Source: Sulfuricaulis sp. (GTDB taxonomy: Bacteria > Pseudomonadota > Gammaproteobacteria > Acidiferrobacterales > Sulfurifustaceae). From it: 56,742 nucleotides of DNA. Shown here piece by piece: positions 33,183 through 40,594 of this stretch. The notes under the pieces were generated by a model. That model was not told the DNA's origin. It saw only the letters and a program-made list of their open reading frames with translations, and did no database searches. Every line of letters begins with the position of its first letter. Positions within the stretch are counted from its first letter, which is position 1. The position numbers were made by a program, and so were the translations under genes. The stretch is taken from assembly GCA_030650525.1 (NCBI GenBank), contig JAUSDQ010000176.1, positions 1-56,742 of the forward strand, in the 5' to 3' direction.

Positions 33183-33225
33183 TGTACGATATCGTACAGA
33201 GGATTGCGCGGCGATGGGGAATAAT
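33183..33225 (+). promoter_or_regulatory. palindromic operator plus -10 (site h)
   Basis: TGTACGATATCGTACA is a perfect 16-bp inverted repeat, followed by GA, 19 bp and a -10 AATAAT (33220-33225). Upstream bases match site g (GAAAATTTATCGC). The start of the Ig-like lipoprotein gene is 175 bp downstream. Confidence 0.7.
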
Positions 33226-33374
33226 TCTCGCAACGATGGATGACCCTCAACCCAGAGGATTCAATTTGAAGTCGGAACATGAGCGCTTGCCATTGTCGTC
33301 GCGTAGGTCTGCGCGGAGATCTTTGTGTACACGCAGGGTACAGGTATGAACATTTTTTTAAGGAGTGAACGCCA

Positions 33375-34571
33375 ATGAGCGTCTACAAAGATTATTCCAA
33401 GATATTTAATAAGCTGTCGTTGGCGGCATTCATGCTGCTCATTTTCGTGGCCGGATGCGGGGGTGGCGGCGGCGGGGGCAGCGGCGGGGGCAGCGGGGGC
33501 GGGGGCACAGGTAGCGGAAGTGGAGCAAACGGAGGAAGTTCAAGTCCGCCCGATAGCACCGATCCTAGTGTGACTGCCATGAGCCCGGGTGAAGGCACGA
33601 CAGGAATAGCGACCAATACCCGACTCACGGCTACTTTCAGTGAGGCAATGGATCCCGCGGACATTAATACAAAAAATTTCAGGCTGACCGACGGAGCTAA
33701 TTCCATTCCAGGAACAGTAGCCTTCGACCCCACCAATAACATTGCCGTGTTCACGCCCACCACCGACCTTGCGCCTAATTTCACGTATATTGCAACGATC
33801 GTCACCGGTATTAAGGATCTGGGAAACAGACCCCTTATGACAGACTTTGCGTGGGATTTTGTAACGGGTGGAACGCCAGATAACACTGCGCCCACCGTGA
33901 CTTCCACCATCCCCATTAACTTTGCCACGGTTGTGGCGATCAACCGTAAGATCACGGCCAGCTTCAGCGAGGGAATGGATTCGTCGACGATGAAACCGGC
34001 AAACTTTACGGTGACAGGCCCTAACGTCACGCCGGTTTCAGGTACGGTGACCTATCTTGGTGGAACGGCGATCTTTACACCCGCGCAAAACTTTACATCG
34101 AATACGGTGTATACCGCGAGGATCACTACTGGTGTTACGGACCTGGCAGGTAATGCATCGCAGGCGAATGTGACATGGGATTTTACCACGGGTGCCAACC
34201 TGGATGTCACCGCTCCGGTCGTCAATTCCACAAGCCCTGCTGATACCGAGTCAAACGTCGCAATCGACAGAGCAATCAACGTCACCTTCAGTGAGCCAAT
34301 GGACCCGGCAACAATTACCACAGCAAACTTTTTGGTGACCGGGCCTGGCACCACTCCCATGATAGGAACAGTGGCCTTTGACGCGAGCAACAACACCGCG
34401 ACCTTTACACGACACGTCCATTTCTCCACACCTGTGGGTCCCCATCCCCTACCCGTGAGGAATCTGGTGCCCGGCACCACTTATACCGCCACGCTCACCA
34501 CCGGAGCCAAGGATATGGCAGGCAATGCCCTGGTAAACAACTGGGTATGGAGCTTTACCACGGCGCCATAG
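33375..34571 (+). CDS. lipoprotein of three Big_5 Ig-like domains
   Basis: 398 residues: signal peptide with lipobox VAGC (about Cys28), a long Gly/Ser linker, then three Big_5-type domains (about 60-165, 170-275, 278-396), each starting with P-x-V and the S-P segment, carrying TFSE-x-MDP/S and ending in W-x-F-T-T/G. It ends at WSFTTAP, exactly where the related protein at 31752 passes into DUF3494, so it may be a form that has lost that domain. AAGGAG precedes ATG 33375. Operator site h is upstream. Likely a surface spacer or adhesin-like protein; function unknown. Confidence 0.85.
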   Translation: MSVYKDYSKIFNKLSLAAFMLLIFVAGCGGGGGGGSGGGSGGGGTGSGSGANGGSSSPPDSTDPSVTAMSPGEGTTGIATNTRLTATFSEAMDPADINTKNFRLTDGANSIPGTVAFDPTNNIAVFTPTTDLAPNFTYIATIVTGIKDLGNRPLMTDFAWDFVTGGTPDNTAPTVTSTIPINFATVVAINRKITASFSEGMDSSTMKPANFTVTGPNVTPVSGTVTYLGGTAIFTPAQNFTSNTVYTARITTGVTDLAGNASQANVTWDFTTGANLDVTAPVVNSTSPADTESNVAIDRAINVTFSEPMDPATITTANFLVTGPGTTPMIGTVAFDASNNTATFTRHVHFSTPVGPHPLPVRNLVPGTTYTATLTTGAKDMAGNALVNNWVWSFTTAP

Positions 34572-34814
34572 AATTGGGAGAGATTCCCGCTTTGCCTGTT
34601 GAGAAACAGAAATCGCACTCTGACGCGGCACCCGTTCTAAGGTACTGGACTCGCAAGCATGTACCGATCATCCCCGTCGCAGCGCCATATGTCGGTACCG
34701 GCTTGTGGTTCAGGCACTCCTGACCAAGACTCAATCCAAGGGACAATCTGTGGGTAGAAGGGAATGACGGGCCGAAGCCCCTCCCGCAGACAGTATTTCC
34801 TGAGGAGGAATGTC

Positions 34815-34976
34815 ATGTTAAAGCTCAGTTTTTGGATAGGTACCCCGTCGATAATCACCTACCTGGCGTCGACGTATTCGCAACTCCTGGAAAATATCTT
34901 CTATATCTTCACGCTGTGCACGGCGGCGCTGTTGGTGGCGATCCTGTCGCAGATCAGCGAAAAAGCCAAGTCCTAG
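34815..34976 (+). CDS. 53-residue membrane protein, paralogue of 21879
   Basis: MLKLSFWIGTPSIITYLAST, then IFYIFTLCTAALLVAILSQI and SEKAKS. Two hydrophobic segments. It shares most positions with the 22040-21879 gene, including the final AILSQI-EK. GGAGG is 8 bases before ATG 34815; the upstream in-frame ATG 34764 (ATGACGGGCC) is conserved in both copies. It lies downstream of the Ig-like lipoprotein, under site h, so both copies of this family sit in transcripts with the same kind of operator. A clear terminator follows. Confidence 0.78.
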   Translation: MLKLSFWIGTPSIITYLASTYSQLLENIFYIFTLCTAALLVAILSQISEKAKS

Positions 34977-34998
34977 CGATTATCGAAGGTCCTCCGGA

Positions 34999-35029
34999 AC
35001 GCGGGTGGTTGATACCACCCGCGTTTTTT
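34999..35029 (+). terminator. rho-independent terminator
   Basis: Perfect 11-bp stem ACGCGGGTGGT/ACCACCCGCGT with a TGAT loop and a run of six T, separating the accessory region from the miaB block. Confidence 0.96.
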
Positions 35030-35097
35030 ATTTCTTGGCTGGCAATTTCCCCCCGCCGACGGTAGATTAATATCCATCCCCGAGGCCAATCCCGAGC

Positions 35098-36447
35098 ATG
35101 CCCCGCAAGCTACATATTAAGACATTCGGTTGTCAGATGAACGAGTACGACTCGGCACGCATGGCGGACGTGCTCGCGGCCAGCCACGGCCTGGAAACCA
35201 CTGACGACCCGGCCGAGGCCGACGTGCTCCTGCTCAACACCTGTTCCATCCGTGAGAAGGCGCAGGACAAGGTGTTTTCACAGCTTGGCCGATGGCGCGA
35301 GCTGAAGGCAACCCGGCCAGACCTTATTATTGGTGTCGGCGGTTGTGTCGCCAGCCAGGAAGGGGCGGCCATTATTCGGCGGGCCCCCTACGTGGACCTG
35401 GTATTCGGCCCGCAAACCTTGCATCGCCTTCCCGAAATGCTGGACGGCGTGCTAACCCACCACCGTCCGGCCGTGGATGTATCGTTTCCCGAGATCGAGA
35501 AATTCGACCGTCTGCCCGAGCCACGCGTGGCCGGCGTGCGCGCCAGTGTTTCGATCATGGAAGGATGTAGCAAGTATTGCAGCTTCTGTGTCGTGCCCTA
35601 CACGCGCGGTGAGGAATTCAGCCGGCCATTCGACGATGTGCTTGCGGAAGTTGTGCACCTCGCCGAAGGCGGCGTGCGTGAAGTGATCCTGCTCGGTCAG
35701 AACGTCAACGCCTACCACGGAGCGATGCACAGCGGGGAGTTCGCCGATCTGGCGCTGCTCATCCGTTATATCGCCGAGATCGACGGCATCGGTCGCATCC
35801 GCTTCACCACCTCGCATCCCCAGGTATTCAACGATCGGCTTATCTCCGCCTACGCCGGCGTGCCGCAGCTGGCCGACCATCTGCACCTGCCGGTGCAAAG
35901 CGGCAGCGATCGCATTCTCGCGCTCATGAAGCGTGGCCATACCGTGCTCGAATACAAATCCAGGATTCGCCAGCTGCGCCGAGTGCGGCCGGACATCAGC
36001 GTGACGACCGATTTCATCGTCGGTTTTCCGGGCGAGACTGAAACGGATTTTGCCGCTAGCCTGAATCTCATGGAGGATCTCGGGTTCGATACCTCGTTCA
36101 GTTTCCTCTACAGCCCGCGTCCCGGTACGCCGGCGGCGGAACTGACCGATGATACGCCGCGTGAAGTCAGGGAGGCACGGCTTTACCGCCTGCAAGGTCG
36201 GAATCTTGAAATGGCCGCCGCCATCAGCCGACGCATGGTCGGCACGACGCAACGTATTCTGGTTGAAGGCCCGGCGCGCAAGTCGCCGCAGCAAATGTGC
36301 GGGCGCACCGAGAACAATCGTGTGGTAAATTTTGACTGCGCGGATGCCGCCATGGTCGGCCGTTTCGTGGACGTGGAAATCACCGAGGCGATGACGAATT
36401 CCCTGCGCGGCAGGCTGTGGACCGCGCCGCTGGTGCGCCGCGCTTGA
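35098..36447 (+). CDS. miaB: tRNA-2-methylthio-N6-dimethylallyladenosine synthase
   Basis: Radical-SAM methylthiotransferase modifying A37 of tRNAs. 449 residues, normal length. The UPF0004 domain Cys are at [15 protein letters not shown] (Cys12), [15 protein letters not shown] and [11 protein letters not shown]; the radical-SAM cluster is [18 protein letters not shown]; the TRAM domain is at the end ([20 protein letters not shown]). It binds two 4Fe-4S clusters. ATG 35098 is the first start after the terminator. It is the first gene of the miaB-phoH-ybeY-corC-lnt order known from E. coli and relatives, followed here by a palindromic repeat. Confidence 0.97.
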   Translation: MPRKLHIKTFGCQMNEYDSARMADVLAASHGLETTDDPAEADVLLLNTCSIREKAQDKVFSQLGRWRELKATRPDLIIGVGGCVASQEGAAIIRRAPYVDLVFGPQTLHRLPEMLDGVLTHHRPAVDVSFPEIEKFDRLPEPRVAGVRASVSIMEGCSKYCSFCVVPYTRGEEFSRPFDDVLAEVVHLAEGGVREVILLGQNVNAYHGAMHSGEFADLALLIRYIAEIDGIGRIRFTTSHPQVFNDRLISAYAGVPQLADHLHLPVQSGSDRILALMKRGHTVLEYKSRIRQLRRVRPDISVTTDFIVGFPGETETDFAASLNLMEDLGFDTSFSFLYSPRPGTPAAELTDDTPREVREARLYRLQGRNLEMAAAISRRMVGTTQRILVEGPARKSPQQMCGRTENNRVVNFDCADAAMVGRFVDVEITEAMTNSLRGRLWTAPLVRRA

Positions 36448-36469
36448 TTTGGGCTAAAGCTTTTTACTA

Positions 36470-36580
36470 TTTAATTCACAGGATTTACAGGATTTTTCAG
36501 GATTAACAAGATTAAACCAAAAAATCTTTGCAAATTAATCCTGTGAATCCTGAAAAATCCTGTTAATCCTGTTAAATTAA
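36470..36580. repeat. inverted repeat built of ACAGGATT units (type 1)
   Basis: Arms of 46 bases (36470-36515 and 36535-36580) match with few mismatches. Each is made of three to four 8-10-base units of the form CAGGATT. The element separates miaB from phoH. Confidence 0.85.
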
Positions 36581-36616
36581 CTTTTAATAATTTCTTTCCA
36601 GGATCGCGCCACGCGT

Positions 36617-37609
36617 TTGAAACCGAAACCCAAGCACATCGAATTCAGTCTTACCCCCGCTGATAACCGCCGGCTCGCCAGTCTGTGCGGGAGCCACGAC
36701 GAACACATCAAGCAGATCGAGGAATATCTGGGCGTTGAGATCGCCAACCGCGGCAATGTTTTCCGCATCACCGGTCTCCCGGAGGAAAACCACGCCGCCG
36801 CGCAGCTGTTGAAGGATCTGTATGACGCGACGGTGAGCCACGAGGCCTTGACGCTGGCCGGGGTGCATGTGGCGCTGCAGAAGTTCGCCTTGCGGGGGCC
36901 GGAGGAAAGTGACGATCGCGAAACGACGCTGCGTACCCCCAAGCGCATTGTCCGCGGACGCGGCCCGCGCCAGCGTGAATATATTCGCCATATACTGACC
37001 CACGACATCAATTTCGGTATCGGACCCGCCGGCACCGGCAAGACCTATTTAGCCGTGGCCTGCGCCGTCGAGGCGCTCGAGACCAATCGCGTGCAGCGTA
37101 TTCTGCTGGTACGGCCGGTGGTCGAGGCCGGCGAGCACCTGGGATTTTTGCCCGGCGATCTCGAGAAGAAGATCGATCCCTATCTGCGGCCGCTGTACGA
37201 CGCCTTGCACGAGATGCTCGGTTTTGAAAAGGTGGCCCGACTCCTGGAAAGAAATATTATTGAACTGGCGCCGCTGGCTTATATGCGTGGCCGCACGCTC
37301 AACGAATCCTTCATTATTCTCGATGAAGCGCAGAACACCACGGCGGAACAGATGAAAATGTTCCTGACACGTATCGGTTTCGGCACGACCGCGGTGATTA
37401 CCGGTGACATTACCCAGATCGATCTGCGCCGCACCCAGTTGTCAGGCCTGAAACAGGCGATGGAAATTCTGCGCCAAGTCGAAGGCATTACCTTTACCCA
37501 TTTCACGCCCCAGGATGTGGTGCGCCATACGCTGGTGCAGAAAATTGTCGAGGCGTATGAAGCGCATGAAAAGAAACCCGACGCAGGCTCGCCTTCCGGT
37601 AAACCATGA
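36617..37609 (+). CDS. phoH: PhoH-like ATPase
   Basis: 330 residues. PhoH family P-loop ATPase with the Walker A GPAGTGKTYLA (about residue 135) and Walker B IILDEAQNTT (about 232), preceded by an N-terminal KH-like RNA-binding part (FSLTPADNRRLASLCGSHDE). Members act with YbeY in RNA and ribosome quality control. The likely start is TTG 36617 (CCAGGA upstream, loosely spaced); no ATG is nearer the family N-terminus. Its stop overlaps the ybeY start (ATGA). Second gene of the conserved block. Confidence 0.95.
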   Translation: MKPKPKHIEFSLTPADNRRLASLCGSHDEHIKQIEEYLGVEIANRGNVFRITGLPEENHAAAQLLKDLYDATVSHEALTLAGVHVALQKFALRGPEESDDRETTLRTPKRIVRGRGPRQREYIRHILTHDINFGIGPAGTGKTYLAVACAVEALETNRVQRILLVRPVVEAGEHLGFLPGDLEKKIDPYLRPLYDALHEMLGFEKVARLLERNIIELAPLAYMRGRTLNESFIILDEAQNTTAEQMKMFLTRIGFGTTAVITGDITQIDLRRTQLSGLKQAMEILRQVEGITFTHFTPQDVVRHTLVQKIVEAYEAHEKKPDAGSPSGKP

Positions 37610-38061
37610 AACTGCAACTGAACGTGCAGTATGGCGTTATGCGCGCCAACCTGCCTGCGAAATCCACGATCCGGCGTTGGGCGCAGGCGGCCCTGAAAGG
37701 CCTGCGTTACCGGCGGGCGGCGCTCGGCGTGCGCGTGGTCGGCGCCAGGGAATCCGCCGCCCTCAACGCCCGTTTCCGTCACCAGTGCCACCCGACGAAC
37801 GTGCTGTCGTTTCCCTTTGAGGCGCCGCCCGGTCCGCGCAGTGAAATCCTCGGCGATCTGGTCATCTGTGCGCCCGTGGTGCGCCAAGAAGCGCGCCAAC
37901 AAAACAAGATATTCCGCGCGCATTGGGCGCACATGGTGGTTCACGGTATACTGCACCTGCGTGGCTACGATCACCGGAACCGGCGGGATGCCGCGGTGAT
38001 GGAGCAAATGGAGATTCGCATCCTCAAGGAACTGGGTTACGCCAACCCTTATCTTCAATGA
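37606..38061 (+). CDS. ybeY: endoribonuclease YbeY
   Basis: 151 residues. Single-strand RNase needed for 16S rRNA 3'-end maturation and ribosome quality control. The zinc motif HGILHLRGYDH (about 111-121) is intact, and TNVLSFPFE and ILGDLVIC match the family core. It starts in a 4-base overlap with phoH and ends in a 4-base overlap with corC, so translation is coupled. Confidence 0.96.
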   Translation: MKLQLNVQYGVMRANLPAKSTIRRWAQAALKGLRYRRAALGVRVVGARESAALNARFRHQCHPTNVLSFPFEAPPGPRSEILGDLVICAPVVRQEARQQNKIFRAHWAHMVVHGILHLRGYDHRNRRDAAVMEQMEIRILKELGYANPYLQ

Positions 38062-38954
38062 ACGAAAAAACCGAAGACAAGACGGAAACCTCCGACGAAC
38101 CTGCGGTTGCGCCGCGATCGCTGCTTGACCGGTTGAGTCATGCGCTGCTCGGCGAGCCCGGTACGCGCCAGGATCTGATCGAGGTGTTGCGCGATGCCGC
38201 GGACCGCGATCTGCTCGACCGCGATTCGCTCGACATGATCGAGGGCGTGCTCCAGGTTTCCGAAATGAAGGTGCGGGACATCATGGTTCCGCGCTCGCAG
38301 ATGGACGTGGTGGATGCCAGCAGTACCCCGGAGAGCTACCTGCCGATGGTTATTGAATCCGGCCACTCGCGTTTTCCCATGGTGGATGGCGACAAGGACA
38401 GGGTTATCGGCATCCTGCTGGCCAAGGACCTGTTGCGCTATCTTTTTCTCGACAAGAAAAAACGCGCCCATTTCAATGTCCACGATATGCTGCGCCCGGC
38501 CGTTTTTGTGCCGGAGAGCAAGCGGTTGAATGTCTTATTGCGCGAGTTCCGCACCAGCCGCAATCACATGGCCATCGTCGTGAACGAGTACGGCGGGGTG
38601 GCGGGCCTGCTGTCCATCGAGGACGTCATGGAACAGATCGTGGGCGAAATTTCCGATGAGTACGACATCGATGACGATGTCATGATCATGCCGCGCGACG
38701 ACGGCGAATACGTGGTCAAGGCTTTGGTCGCCCTGGCCGATTTCAATGCTCGTCTCAACACCCATCTCGCGCACGAAGAAATCGAGACCATCGGCGGGCT
38801 GGTCATGGCCCGGCTCGGGCATGTGCCGCGGCGCGGCGAGAAAATCGATATTGACGGTTTACGATTTGAAATATTGCGCGCCGACAGCCGGCGCGTTTAT
38901 TTGCTGAAAGTGACTCCGGTTGATCAACAAAACCGGCCACAACCGCAGCCGTAA
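38058..38954 (+). CDS. corC: CorC/YbeX-type CBS-domain protein
   Basis: 298 residues. Two CBS domains (VRDIMVPRSQMDVVDASSTP and VPESKRLNVLLREFRTSRNH regions, about 65-195) and a C-terminal CorC_HlyC domain (EYVVKALVALADFNARLNTH ... GHVPRRGEKIDIDGLRFEIL). YbeX/CorC is linked to Mg2+/Co2+ efflux and to ribosome metabolism with YbeY. The membrane-spanning DUF21 part seen in some homologues is absent, as in YbeX. Coupled to ybeY. Its end overlaps the likely lnt start by 35 bp. Confidence 0.95.
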   Translation: MNEKTEDKTETSDEPAVAPRSLLDRLSHALLGEPGTRQDLIEVLRDAADRDLLDRDSLDMIEGVLQVSEMKVRDIMVPRSQMDVVDASSTPESYLPMVIESGHSRFPMVDGDKDRVIGILLAKDLLRYLFLDKKKRAHFNVHDMLRPAVFVPESKRLNVLLREFRTSRNHMAIVVNEYGGVAGLLSIEDVMEQIVGEISDEYDIDDDVMIMPRDDGEYVVKALVALADFNARLNTHLAHEEIETIGGLVMARLGHVPRRGEKIDIDGLRFEILRADSRRVYLLKVTPVDQQNRPQPQP

Positions 38955-40470
38955 GCCTTCGCCTGTGCCGCCAGCCTGGGCTGACGCGGCGGCACTGGCC
39001 GCCGGCTTGCTGTTGCCGTTGGCGTATTCGCCGTTTAATTTATTCCCGCTCGCGGTTGTCTCTCCTGCCTTGCTGTTTCTGCTGTGGGCCGGGGCCTCTC
39101 CCGGACGCGCGGCTTTCCGTGGGTTTTTGTACGGCCTGGGGATGTTCGGTCTCGGCGTGTCATGGGTCTACGTCAGCATGCATCACTACGGCAACATGCC
39201 GGCGCCACTCGCCGGTCTGGCGGTAATTCTGTTCGTTGCCGGGCTGGCGCTTTATCCATCGTTGCTGGGATGGCTGCAGGCGCGTTTCCTGCCGAAGCAC
39301 GGATCGTTACATCGGATCATCGTGCTGCCATCGCTGTGGGTGTTGTTCGAATGGCTGCGTGGCTGGTTGCTCACCGGATTTCCCTGGCTCGATCTCGGTT
39401 ACAGTCAAGTCGCCTATCCACTTGCCGGCTATGCGCCGTGGCTGGGTGTGTACGGTGTGAGTTTCTTCTGTGCGGTGTGTGCCGGGCTGCTCGCCTGGGG
39501 CGCGCGCGAGCCGAAACATTTTTTCGGTCGAGGTCTATTACCGATCGCGGTGATCTGGGCCGGTGGCTGGCTCGCGGGAAAAATCGAATGGGTACAACCG
39601 GCGGGCGATCCGCTGCGGGTGACACTGATTCAGGGCAACATTCCGCTCGCCAGCAAATGGCGGCCGGAGAGCCGCGACGCCATCATCGACCGCTACTTCG
39701 AGCTGAGTGCGCAAGCACCCAAGTCGGATTTGATCGTCTGGCCGGAGGCCGCCGTGCCGGCTTATCTCGATCAGGTCGACTCAGGTTTTCTCGAAAGCTT
39801 GCGGCGCCACAGCCGGGCCGTGGGCGTGGATTTTCTGATTGGCGTGGTGGAGCGCGATAATGACAGGGGCCGCTACTTTAACAGCGTCGTGAGCATCAGC
39901 CCGCAACCCGGCATCTACCGCAAGCGGCATCTCGTGCCGTTCGGCGAGTTTCCGCCGCTGGAGCCGCTGTTCTCCTGGCTCATGCGAAATCTGCAAATTC
40001 CGATGTCGGATTTCAGCGCCGGCGCGCCCGATCAGCCGCCGCTGTTTGCCGCCGGACAGAAGATCGGCGTATCCATCTGTTATGAAGATGCCTTTGGCAA
40101 TGAAATCATTCGCGCGCTGCCGCACGCCACCCTGCTGGTCAATGTGAGCGAAGACTCATGGTTCGGCGATTCGTTCGCGCCGCATCAGCGCCTCCAGATG
40201 GCGCGTATGCGCGCGCGCGAGGCCGGCCGTCCCATGCTGCGCGCCGCCAACACCGGCCCGTCCGCGGTCATTGACCATCGTGGCGAGCTGATCGCGCGCT
40301 CGCCGCAGTTTCAGATCCATGCCTTGGTGGCGTCGGTGCAGCCCATGCAGGGCGCTACGCCTTATGTCCGCTGCGGTAATTGGCCTGTCGTCTTGACGTT
40401 GGCATTAATCGTTGCCGGGGCGGGGTTCGCCCCCCATGCCAGGAGGGTATGGACCGTCATCCGCGGCTGA
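38920..40470 (+). CDS. lnt: apolipoprotein N-acyltransferase
   Basis: 516 residues. Inner-membrane enzyme that N-acylates the lipid-modified Cys of lipoproteins, the third step of lipoprotein maturation. N-terminal membrane helices, then a nitrilase-like domain with the triad Glu276 (WPEAAVP), Lys335 (RKRHLVPFGEF) and Cys387 (ICYEDAFGNE); Lys335 and Cys387 have the E. coli numbering, which supports TTG 38920 as start. GTG 38965 would avoid the overlap with corC. It closes the miaB-phoH-ybeY-corC-lnt block and serves the many lipoproteins of this window. Confidence 0.95.
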   Translation: MINKTGHNRSRKPSPVPPAWADAAALAAGLLLPLAYSPFNLFPLAVVSPALLFLLWAGASPGRAAFRGFLYGLGMFGLGVSWVYVSMHHYGNMPAPLAGLAVILFVAGLALYPSLLGWLQARFLPKHGSLHRIIVLPSLWVLFEWLRGWLLTGFPWLDLGYSQVAYPLAGYAPWLGVYGVSFFCAVCAGLLAWGAREPKHFFGRGLLPIAVIWAGGWLAGKIEWVQPAGDPLRVTLIQGNIPLASKWRPESRDAIIDRYFELSAQAPKSDLIVWPEAAVPAYLDQVDSGFLESLRRHSRAVGVDFLIGVVERDNDRGRYFNSVVSISPQPGIYRKRHLVPFGEFPPLEPLFSWLMRNLQIPMSDFSAGAPDQPPLFAAGQKIGVSICYEDAFGNEIIRALPHATLLVNVSEDSWFGDSFAPHQRLQMARMRAREAGRPMLRAANTGPSAVIDHRGELIARSPQFQIHALVASVQPMQGATPYVRCGNWPVVLTLALIVAGAGFAPHARRVWTVIRG

Positions 40471-40594
40471 TTTCCAGTGGGCATGAAATGCCTTTAATAA
40501 AGACCCGGTTTCTTGCTGGATCCCGTGCCTGACCTATTATTGTAGGTAATTCCAACAAACCAACCGGACAACAGGGGCTGTCACCGGTGTGCCC

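Noticed and set aside
33183-33198. Palindrome as a LexA box
   Set aside because: LexA boxes of the CTGT-N8-ACAG or GAAC-N4-GTTC type do not fit TGTNCG-N4-CGNACA, and the position at about -41.5 suits an activator better than a repressor.
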